This document shows positions 1 through 4,579 of a stretch of DNA of 6,608 bases, one piece after another. The position numbers and the translations under genes are program-made. This DNA comes from Methanothrix sp. (lineage in GTDB: Archaea > Halobacteriota > Methanosarcinia > Methanotrichales > Methanotrichaceae), in contig JAQVZT010000141.1 of the NCBI GenBank assembly GCA_028708055.1, forward strand, positions 1-6,608, read 5' to 3'. The notes beneath the pieces were generated by a model that saw only the letters and a list, made by a program, of their open reading frames with translations, made no database searches and was not told the origin of the DNA. Within the stretch, counting starts at the first letter, position 1. The number at the start of each line of letters is the position of its first letter.

Positions 1-495
1 ATCCATGCAGGCGAGTCCGGCAGGGATGATATCGACGAGGCGATTGCTCTTAATCCTGATTTCCTGGTGCACATGAACCATGCGGAAGAGCAGGATCTGA
101 GGGAAGCGGCCCGACTGAACTGTCCGGTAGTGATCTGTCCCCGGTCCAATCTGGTCGCCGGCGTTGGTCTGCCTGATGTGAAACGAATGCTGGATACTGG
201 CATCACCGTTGCCGTGGGAACGGACAACGTCATGCTCAACTCGCCGGATGTCTTCGAGGAGATGCATTTTATCAGCAAGGCACTGCTGCATGACGATAGA
301 CAGGTATTTAAGATGTGCACGCTAAATGGTGCTAAAATAATGGGGCTCGATCAGAATCTGGGGTCCATTCGGGAAGGAAAAGAGGCAAGAGTGATGGTCA
401 TAGATAGAGACTCGGATAACATTTGGGGTTCACTGTCACCTCTCTCCAGCATTGTGAGACGGGCCTGTCGATCTGATATAATAGCCATCTTTTAG
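1..495 (+). CDS. Metal-dependent amidohydrolase (ATZ/TRZ-like), C-terminal part, cut by window edge
   Basis: This is the last 164 codons of an amidohydrolase; the reading frame is already open at base 1, so the start and the N-terminal HxH metal site lie outside the window. Visible family motifs, numbered from base 1, are IHAGES (His2 and Glu5, matching the HxxE metal/acid pair), VHMNH (His24, third metal ligand), CPRSN (46-50) and VGTDN (Asp75, the last metal ligand). The tail ends naturally with the small beta-sandwich strands typical of these enzymes (IREGKEARVMVID), so the C-terminus is intact. The family deaminates or dechlorinates purines, pyrimidines, nucleosides and triazines in the cytoplasm; the substrate cannot be read from this fragment. 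It lies 9 nt upstream of the UspA gene on the same strand and is probably co-transcribed with it. A GTG at 67 is an internal valine codon, not the start. Confidence 0.85.
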   Translation: MHAGESGRDDIDEAIALNPDFLVHMNHAEEQDLREAARLNCPVVICPRSNLVAGVGLPDVKRMLDTGITVAVGTDNVMLNSPDVFEEMHFISKALLHDDRQVFKMCTLNGAKIMGLDQNLGSIREGKEARVMVIDRDSDNIWGSLSPLSSIVRRACRSDIIAIF

Positions 496-499
496 GGGT
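494..499 (+). promoter_or_regulatory. Ribosome binding site of the UspA gene
   Basis: AGGGGT overlaps the stop codon of the amidohydrolase gene and sits 5 nt before the ATG at 505. It is a partial match to the archaeal GGAGGTGAT consensus. Its position inside the preceding stop codon implies translation from a shared transcript. Confidence 0.5.
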
Positions 500-504
500 A
501 AATC

Positions 505-942
505 ATGTTTGAGAAGATTCTAGTAGCAACCGACGGATCAGAGCACGGATCAAGAGCAGCCAAAGTAGCATTGGAGCTGGGAAAGATTTCCGGGGGCAAG
601 GTTACTGCTATCTATGTAGCAGACACCAACCGGACGAGCCATCTGCCGGATGATATGCTGCTGTTCAGCATTCGAGAGCTTCTCCTCAAGGAAGGCAAAG
701 AGGCACTCAAGCACGTGGAGACCCTCGCCAAGCATATGGGCGTTGCCTATGAGGGCGTTGTGCTCGAGGGCAATCCAGGCAGCGAGATCGTAAACTATGC
801 CAAGTCGGCAGGCATGGATATTATCATCATGGGCGCGGTGGGCCGCACGGGCCTCGATAAGTTCCTGCTGGGCAGCGTTGCCGAAAAGGTGGTAAGAAGC
901 TCGAAGGTTCCTGTGCTTACCATTCCGAGGGAGCAGACTTGA
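505..942 (+). CDS. Universal stress protein, UspA family, ATP-binding type
   Basis: This is a 145-residue single-domain Usp protein, the usual length. It opens with the beta-strand and loop KILVATDGSEHG, whose Asp10 normally contacts adenine or ribose. It carries the complete nucleotide-binding signature G-x2-G-x9-G-S (Gly110, Gly113, Gly123, Ser124), followed by the standard closing strand VPVLTIP. By family knowledge this predicts an ATP-binding, homodimeric cytoplasmic protein rather than the non-binding UspA subtype. The ATG at 505 follows an AGGGGT ribosome binding site and fits the family N-terminus exactly. The gene is the middle member of a three-gene operon; its TGA overlaps the TTG start of the CBS gene, so the two proteins are probably made in a fixed ratio. 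The biological role of archaeal Usp proteins is mostly inferred from stress induction in bacteria. Confidence 0.95.
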   Translation: MFEKILVATDGSEHGSRAAKVALELGKISGGKVTAIYVADTNRTSHLPDDMLLFSIRELLLKEGKEALKHVETLAKHMGVAYEGVVLEGNPGSEIVNYAKSAGMDIIIMGAVGRTGLDKFLLGSVAEKVVRSSKVPVLTIPREQT

Positions 943-1799
943 GCATTCTCGTCAGGGACGTAATGGTCCGGGATGTGGCTTTTGTCGCCATCCCCGGAAG
1001 CCGAGACGATGTCTTGAAGACGCTTCAGGACCATAAGGTCTCCGGCGTTCCGGTGATAAAGAAGGGCGAGGTCGTGGGCATGATAACAAGGACCGACCTG
1101 CTCGCCAATCGCGAAGAGGACCAGACCGCTTTGCTCATGACCCGGGACCCTGTGGTTATAGACCTGGACAGAAGCATAGTAGAGGCCTCTCGGCTCTTGA
1201 TCAAGCATGATATCCGGCGGCTTCCTGTGGTGGAAAAGGGAAAGCTCGTTGGCATCATCACCGTGGCCGATATCGTCCGGGTGGCAGCGGAACTGGGAAT
1301 AAATGAGGCCATACTGCCCTACCTGGAGAAGGAGACCGTGGTTCTCTGGAGCGAGACGCCCCTGGCGGTTGCCGGATCGATTATGGAGTTTGCTGCAGTG
1401 GAGGCCTGCCCCGTCATCGATAGAAGCCTCAAGATGGTTGGCATGATCTCCGACCGGGATCTCATCCGGGCCAGCATTATCGAGGATACCGTTGAGAAGA
1501 CCGATCTGTCTGCCAATGATGGAGAAGACAGCTGGATGTGGGACCGGGTCATGCAGAACATCAGCAAGTATTACACCGTTTCAAGGATCAAGCTCAAGGA
1601 CATTCTCGTCTCCGAGGCGATGGTCCCGCCGATAGCCGCCTACAAAAAGGATGAAGTCGGCAAATGCGCGTCTATTATGCAGAAAAATAGAATCGACCAG
1701 ATGCCTGTGATCACGCCCGGCGGAAAGCTGATGGGAATGCTCAAGGACAAAGACATCCTGGTGGCGCTGGTGGATTATAGCCAGCGGGCGCCGGTTTGA
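939..1799 (+). CDS. Four-CBS-domain protein, probable adenine-nucleotide sensor
   Basis: This 286-residue protein consists almost entirely of CBS motifs at about residues 4-56, 66-115, 124-177 and 223-276. Each shows the pattern of a promoter-like strand (VRDVM, LLMTRDPVVI, SEAMVPP), a helix, and a closing GVPVI/RRLPVV-x-GxxxGMIT-x-xDL block. They should pair as two Bateman modules; about 45 residues rich in charge and Trp separate CBS3 from CBS4. Stand-alone archaeal proteins of this build, such as the AMPK-gamma-like MJ1225, bind AMP, ADP, ATP or related ligands. The conserved Asp in SDRDL (172-174) and the TRTDLL/KDKDIL ends fit ribose recognition. I chose the TTG start at 939 because GAGGGAG (927-933) precedes it and the first CBS strand begins at residue 4; ATG at 963 would remove that strand. 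It overlaps the UspA stop codon. No attached catalytic or DNA-binding domain is seen, so its partner must be a separate protein. Confidence 0.93.
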   Translation: MSILVRDVMVRDVAFVAIPGSRDDVLKTLQDHKVSGVPVIKKGEVVGMITRTDLLANREEDQTALLMTRDPVVIDLDRSIVEASRLLIKHDIRRLPVVEKGKLVGIITVADIVRVAAELGINEAILPYLEKETVVLWSETPLAVAGSIMEFAAVEACPVIDRSLKMVGMISDRDLIRASIIEDTVEKTDLSANDGEDSWMWDRVMQNISKYYTVSRIKLKDILVSEAMVPPIAAYKKDEVGKCASIMQKNRIDQMPVITPGGKLMGMLKDKDILVALVDYSQRAPV

Positions 1800-1826
1800 G
1801 GCAATGGTCTGAGGCAGCGGTCTGAG
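1788..1826 (+). repeat. Three tandem 13-nt repeats spanning the CBS gene stop codon
   Basis: Three adjacent 13-nt units share GC-N3-GGTYTGAG: 1788-1800, 1801-1813 and 1814-1826. The last two differ at only two positions. Because 13 is not a multiple of three, the TGA within each copy (1797, 1810, 1823) falls in a different reading frame. The first TGA is the stop codon of the CBS gene. Local slippage or duplication is the simplest origin; any role as a translational backstop is inference. Confidence 0.7.
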
Positions 1827-1827
1827 T

Positions 1828-1863
1828 GATTATGGTTCTATTCGATTAGCGGAATCCATAATC
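1828..1863. terminator. Hairpin between convergent genes, possible bidirectional terminator
   Basis: GATTATGG (1828-1835) is perfectly complementary to CCATAATC (1856-1863). After a one-base bulge the stem continues with TTC/GAA, enclosing a loop of about 11-13 nt. It lies between the stop of the CBS gene (1799, + strand) and the stop of the nitroreductase gene (1880, - strand), so it would form in transcripts from either side. There is no long T-tract, which archaeal termination usually relies on, so it may act in 3'-end formation or RNA stability instead. Confidence 0.45.
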
Positions 1864-1879
1864 CTATTCTGCATTTGTC

Positions 1880-2590
1880 TCATGTTGCCTCTGCCTTATG
1901 TCCCACGGGAATGATCGCAATGGGCGTCTCACCGGAAGCAAGGCGGAGATATTCTTCAGTCTTATTTTCATCAAACCCAGCGGTATAGGTGGCAGCAAGA
2001 CCCAGGGATACCACCTCAAGTAGAAGGTTTTCCGAAGCTGTTCCCGCCTCGACATAAACGAACCTGCTCAGGTCCTGACCAGGGATCTTATTTATGCGAT
2101 CAAAGACGCCGGTGACTATGAAGATCGCTGGAGCGCTCTTTCGCCAGTCCTCCTTGCCGCCCATGCTGGTGTTGAAGAGTTCTGAAATCACATCCTCGTT
2201 GGAGATGACAGTCAGATTGTGTCCCTGCGGGGAGTAATGATAGACGCCATCCGGCAGGCCGGTGACATTTCCTGCCAGAAGATACAGTTCCAGCGGGTAT
2301 GTGGCCATCGCGGAAGGGGATGTGCGGTGGCCTTTGTCATCGGTCACTCCCTGCGCCGCCCAGCAGAGCTGAGAGATCTCAGCAAGAGTCAGAGGCTCGG
2401 AGGTAAAGCTTCGGATGGAACGCCGCTCCTGGAGGGCTTTCTCCACGCTAATGCCGCCATCGGTACGGGGCTCTGGCAGGCTTATGGAGCCTGTCGATGA
2501 TGTCGGGCTGGTGACCTCTGACTGGGCCGAAATTGCCGTCATAAGGGCCGCCAGTCCAGCAATTGATGCAATCAGTGCCAGTTTCTTCAT
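1880..2590 (-). CDS. Exported nitroreductase-fold oxidoreductase, SagB/ThcOx type
   Basis: This 236-residue protein begins with a signal peptide: Met-Lys-Lys, a hydrophobic run (LALIASIAGLAALMTAISA), then a likely Ala-x-Ala cleavage near residue 22. After a Ser/Thr-rich linker comes the FMN-dependent nitroreductase fold. LPEPRTDGGISVEKALQERR (38-57) with SIRSF supplies the flavin phosphate-binding arginines. SPSAMATYPLELYLL and GVYHYSPQGHNL match the SagB/ThcOx branch; AGTASENLLLEVVSLGLAA and PIAIIPVGH close the fold. The branch is known for oxidising azoline rings in peptide natural products, but most stand-alone archaeal members have no known substrate, and no cyclodehydratase or precursor peptide lies nearby. 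I chose ATG at 2590 because AGGTGAT ends 4 nt upstream; the in-frame GTG at 2599 lies inside that site. The gene is monocistronic here, convergent with the CBS gene and divergent from AMMECR1. An FMN enzyme outside the membrane is unusual, since the flavin must be exported or loaded before export. Confidence 0.88.
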   Translation of the reverse strand: MKKLALIASIAGLAALMTAISAQSEVTSPTSSTGSISLPEPRTDGGISVEKALQERRSIRSFTSEPLTLAEISQLCWAAQGVTDDKGHRTSPSAMATYPLELYLLAGNVTGLPDGVYHYSPQGHNLTVISNEDVISELFNTSMGGKEDWRKSAPAIFIVTGVFDRINKIPGQDLSRFVYVEAGTASENLLLEVVSLGLAATYTAGFDENKTEEYLRLASGETPIAIIPVGHKAEAT

Positions 2591-2594
2591 ACTT

Positions 2595-2601
2595 ATCACC
2601 T
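2595..2601 (-). promoter_or_regulatory. Ribosome binding site deciding the nitroreductase start
   Basis: On the - strand the site reads AGGTGAT, a full match to the archaeal anti-Shine-Dalgarno sequence. It lies 4 nt before the ATG at 2590. The competing GTG start (2599-2597) is part of the site itself, which rules it out as the main start. Confidence 0.75.
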
Positions 2602-2648
2602 TTGATACCGATATGATTATTCACTGCAAACGACTGGATAAAAAGCTG

Positions 2649-2658
2649 TATTTAAATA
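2649..2658. promoter_or_regulatory. Palindromic TATA-like element in divergent gap
   Basis: TATTTAAATA is a perfect 10-bp palindrome and contains the archaeal TATA consensus TTTAAATA on both strands. For the - strand nitroreductase gene it predicts a start of transcription near 2629 and a leader of about 40 nt that would include the AGGTGAT site. A + strand use toward AMMECR1 is possible but would give a leader of about 55 nt without a ribosome binding site. The element is seen; the direction of use is inference. Confidence 0.5.
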
Positions 2659-2703
2659 GCTGGTACAGAAAACTCCATAAATAAGTCTCAGCTTTCAGAA
2701 TAG

Positions 2704-2712
2704 TATTAATAT
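2704..2712 (+). promoter_or_regulatory. Candidate TATA box of the AMMECR1 gene
   Basis: TATTAATAT is centred 27 nt before the ATG at 2735, the distance expected between an archaeal TATA box and the transcription start. No Shine-Dalgarno match precedes that ATG, so a leaderless transcript is likely. Confidence 0.45.
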
Positions 2713-2734
2713 CAACAAGCGCATAACTGGATAT

Positions 2735-3349
2735 ATGCTTACACTGGAAGAGGGCCGTCTGGCTGTCCGTCTGGCTAGACAGGCTCTGACCGGCTACATT
2801 GAGAAGAGGAAGATCACCCAGCCACAGGGCCTTCCTCCTGTATTCGAGGAGAAGCGGGGCGTTTTTGTAACCCTGCACGAGGAAGGGGACCTGCGGGGGT
2901 GTATCGGCTATCCCCAGCCCATCATGCCCCTGGGCAGAGCCATCGTGGATTCAGCCATAAACGCAGGGTGCCGTGACCCCCGCTTTCCCAGCGTGCGCCC
3001 GGCAGAGCTGGGAAGAATAGAGATGGAGGTGACCATCCTAACCCAGCCTGAGGCATACACCGAGCCCAGGGAGAAGCTGCCCGAGATGGTGGTGATCGGC
3101 AGGGACGGGCTGATAGTCACCAGAGGGCCGTTCACGGGCCTGCTCCTGCCACAGGTGGCCCCCGAGTGGGGATTCGACTCCCAGGAGTTTCTCTCCCAGA
3201 CCTGCGTCAAGGCCGGGCTGCCGCCGGATGCCTGGCGGGATGAGGGGACAGAGGTGCAGCACTTCCAGGCGCAGATCTTCGCTGAGGTAGCGCCGGAGAG
3301 GGAGGTCTTCGAGAAGAGCTTCACGGAACAGGGATGCGGGACGGTGTAG
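2735..3349 (+). CDS. AMMECR1 domain protein (AmmeMemoRadiSam protein A type)
   Basis: This 204-residue protein is one AMMECR1 domain over nearly its full length, the normal size for archaeal members such as PH0010. The invariant family motif LRGCIG is at residues 53-58. It is followed by the conserved INAGCRDPRF segment (75-84), the strand block ELGRIEMEVTIL, and the LLLPQVAPEWGFDSQEFLSQTCVKAGL region (136-162) with the conserved PQVA and CxKAGL. The biochemical function is not established. In many prokaryotes AMMECR1 occurs with a Memo-like dioxygenase and a radical SAM protein (the AmmeMemoRadiSam system); neither partner is in this window, so this copy stands alone here. The ATG at 2735 fits the family N-terminus (LTLEEGRLAVRLARQAL) and appears to be leaderless. 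It is divergent from the exported nitroreductase gene. Confidence 0.95.
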   Translation: MLTLEEGRLAVRLARQALTGYIEKRKITQPQGLPPVFEEKRGVFVTLHEEGDLRGCIGYPQPIMPLGRAIVDSAINAGCRDPRFPSVRPAELGRIEMEVTILTQPEAYTEPREKLPEMVVIGRDGLIVTRGPFTGLLLPQVAPEWGFDSQEFLSQTCVKAGLPPDAWRDEGTEVQHFQAQIFAEVAPEREVFEKSFTEQGCGTV

Positions 3350-3376
3350 TGAGGGCAATCGAGTCTTTTGGGAAGG

Positions 3377-3384
3377 TTTTATAA
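3377..3384 (+). promoter_or_regulatory. TATA box of the RHH regulator gene
   Basis: TTTTATAA is centred about 27 nt before the ATG at 3408. That places the predicted transcription start at or beside the A of the start codon, and no Shine-Dalgarno site is present. The box lies inside a short inverted repeat, GGTT (3375-3378) and AACC (3383-3386). Confidence 0.6.
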
Positions 3385-3389
3385 CCATA

Positions 3390-3405
3390 GTTAACTTGAT
3401 TTAAC
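3390..3405. promoter_or_regulatory. Inverted repeat between TATA box and start codon, candidate operator
   Basis: GTTAA (3390-3394) and TTAAC (3401-3405) form an inverted repeat spaced by 6 nt, just after the TATA box and just before the ATG of the ribbon-helix-helix gene. Ribbon-helix-helix proteins bind short repeated half-sites and commonly repress their own promoter, so this is a reasonable autoregulatory operator. The repeat is short and AT-rich, so chance is possible. Confidence 0.35.
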
Positions 3406-3407
3406 CC

Positions 3408-3749
3408 ATGGCAAGAGCAATAAAACCGAAGGAATCTCAGGGATGCGTTATAGGATCGAAGATCACTCGTAGCGAGCTCTCGCAAATTCAGGATCTGATT
3501 GATGCCGGTGTCTATCTAAATGCATCGGACTTCGTCAGGGAGGCAATACGTGACAAGCTGACTGCCATAAAGGTGATAAAATGCCGTGACGTCGATTATG
3601 AAAAGGCAAAAAAAGAGATCATAGGATATTTCCAGAGGAATCAGGAGGCTTATCCAGATGAGATCTCCCAGGATCTGGAGCTGGATTTTGACCTGGTAAG
3701 GCGCATCACAGCCGAGCTAAAGAAAGAGGGCCGTCTGGAGGCAGTTTGA
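3408..3749 (+). CDS. Ribbon-helix-helix regulator with C-terminal winged-helix-like domain
   Basis: This is a 113-residue protein in two parts. Residues 12-55 form a CopG/ParD-like ribbon-helix-helix unit: a short strand (CVIGSKIT), a helix (RSELSQIQDLIDAG), the turn VYLNASDFVREAI, and a second helix running to KLTAIK. Residues 63-113 (YEKAKKEIIGYF, then EAYPDEISQDLELDFDLVRRITAELKKEGRLEAV) look like a small winged helix: helix, turn, recognition helix and a wing beginning at GRLEAV. Ribbon-helix-helix dimers bind DNA through the paired N-terminal strands; a second DNA- or protein-binding domain at the C-terminus suggests a more elaborate regulator than a simple antitoxin. The promoter has a TATA box at -27 and an inverted repeat suited to autoregulation. 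The TGA stop overlaps the ATG of the next gene, as in toxin-antitoxin pairs. The ribbon-helix-helix call is firm; the winged-helix call is from sequence pattern only. Confidence 0.85.
   Translation: MARAIKPKESQGCVIGSKITRSELSQIQDLIDAGVYLNASDFVREAIRDKLTAIKVIKCRDVDYEKAKKEIIGYFQRNQEAYPDEISQDLELDFDLVRRITAELKKEGRLEAV
3737..3741 (+). promoter_or_regulatory. Strong ribosome binding site for the 59-residue gene
   Basis: GGAGG lies within the last codons of the regulator gene and 7 nt before the ATG at 3749. It supports the small downstream reading frame as a real, translationally coupled gene and favours ATG 3749 over the TTG at 3746. Confidence 0.7.
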
Positions 3750-3928
3750 TGGATTGCTATGAAGAAGGTGATGCCTTACACGGTGCAAAGATCTACGCCG
3801 AGGCTCGAAAGATGCAAGGGCCGGTTGTTATCGTAAAGAGCGGCAGGCACAGAGCGCAGAGCATCACACTCATGGAGAATGCCGAAGCGGTAATCATCCA
3901 GAAGCTGAGATGGATTGCTGAGCATTAA
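3749..3928 (+). CDS. Small protein of unknown function, coupled to the RHH regulator
   Basis: This gene encodes 59 residues and I do not recognise its family. Its reality is supported by a GGAGG site 7 nt upstream and by the one-base overlap of its ATG with the TGA of the regulator gene. The predicted protein has an acidic start (MDCYEEGDALHG), a helix (AKIYAEARKMQG), a hydrophobic strand (PVVIVKSG), a basic turn (RHRAQ), and a helix/strand finish (AEAVIIQKLRWIAEH). There is no signal peptide or membrane segment. Size and position match the partner of a ribbon-helix-helix antitoxin, but no RelE, PIN or MazF motif can be seen, so calling it a toxin would be speculation. It could equally be a small accessory or effector-sensing subunit of the regulator. 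Its stop is 15 nt from the stop of the convergent DUF4276 gene. Confidence 0.65.
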   Translation: MDCYEEGDALHGAKIYAEARKMQGPVVIVKSGRHRAQSITLMENAEAVIIQKLRWIAEH

Positions 3929-3943
3929 TTAGCGAGTATTCAA

Positions 3944-4555
3944 TCACTTCAATATATTTAATAATCCTTGCTGAAATACTTGAAAGCTTCTGGAGCGATT
4001 GCGAGATGGGAGCATGTTGGCAGATATTGCCCTTGCCGCCTTGATCTTGGGAAGGCCGCTCTTGAAGTATCCTGCTTTTTGCAGCTCTCTTTCCAGGGCC
4101 TCCCAGGTTCCGCCTTTGATCGCATCTGGATCTCTGTAGGCTGACTTGGCTCCAAGCGAAAGGGGGACTCTTTTAAAAGCTTGATGAATCGCATTCACAT
4201 CACCGAAGAACCATGCCTCCAGCTCTTCCACTGCGATTCGGTTCAAGACATCGAATCTGGATCCGTTCCGGGCCATGCTTCTCGTCACCAGACCGGCATT
4301 CTTTGCTGCAAATTCAAGCTGTTCCTTTAGTGATCGACATTCATCTCGATCTTCGTCGGTCAGCACAACAATTCGCCAATCATCAGGCATGAAATTGCTA
4401 TAGGCCTTCATCCGGCGTGGCAGCTTGCTCAGCAGATCTCTTTTGCCACGGAAAGCGTGAATATCGAACGTAATGCCGGGGGGACAGATCTTCGGCACGA
4501 GATTATTCAGGGCAGCCTCTGCGGAAGGCTCCTCCACAAGAAATTCGATGTGCAT
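3944..4555 (-). CDS. DUF4276 family protein with TOPRIM-like acidic motifs
   Basis: This 203-residue protein is the normal DUF4276 length. The N-terminal strand and helix MHIEFLVEEPSAEAAL carries conserved Glu8/Glu9 and Glu13. A second strand ends in VVLTDEDRDE (Asp67, Glu68, Asp69, Asp71); together these resemble the Glu and DxD metal-binding motifs of a TOPRIM fold. Further on are VEELEAWFFGD (109-119) and a C-terminal block, GLPKIKAARAI through SRSFQVFQQGLLNIL, typical of the family. TOPRIM domains cleave or process nucleic acids with Mg2+; whether this protein is an active nuclease is inferred. AGGTGA on the - strand (4568-4563) lies 7 nt before the ATG. It is the second gene of an operon, 24 nt after the AAA ATPase, a pairing seen repeatedly for this family and similar in design to PARIS (ATPase plus TOPRIM-like AriB) and to OLD/GajA, where both domains are fused. 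Confidence 0.85.
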   Translation of the reverse strand: MHIEFLVEEPSAEAALNNLVPKICPPGITFDIHAFRGKRDLLSKLPRRMKAYSNFMPDDWRIVVLTDEDRDECRSLKEQLEFAAKNAGLVTRSMARNGSRFDVLNRIAVEELEAWFFGDVNAIHQAFKRVPLSLGAKSAYRDPDAIKGGTWEALERELQKAGYFKSGLPKIKAARAISANMLPSRNRSRSFQVFQQGLLNILK

Positions 4556-4562
4556 CTCGATG

Positions 4563-4568
4563 TCACCT
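4563..4568 (-). promoter_or_regulatory. Ribosome binding site of the DUF4276 gene
   Basis: The - strand reads AGGTGA, 7 nt before the ATG at 4555 and inside the 24-nt gap after the ATPase stop codon. This supports independent but operon-based translation of the second gene. Confidence 0.7.
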
Positions 4569-4579
4569 ATCCGGGCACT

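Noticed and set aside
67..69. GTG at 67 as start of the amidohydrolase
   Set aside because: The frame is open upstream to base 1 and encodes the family motif IHAGES there, so the gene simply enters from outside the window.
795..1208. A 137-codon open frame on the - strand
   Set aside because: It is antisense to the end of UspA and the start of the CBS gene, both certain, and its translation has no domain-like pattern.
2908..3388. Two overlapping - strand open frames (138 and 116 codons)
   Set aside because: Both are shadows of the AMMECR1 gene, whose LRGCIG and other motifs fix the + strand as coding.
3749..3919. 10-nt direct repeat ATGGATTGCT at 3749 and 3910, at the two ends of the 59-residue gene
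   Set aside because: It is only 10 nt, is read in different frames, and has no flanking features of a mobile element; chance is adequate.
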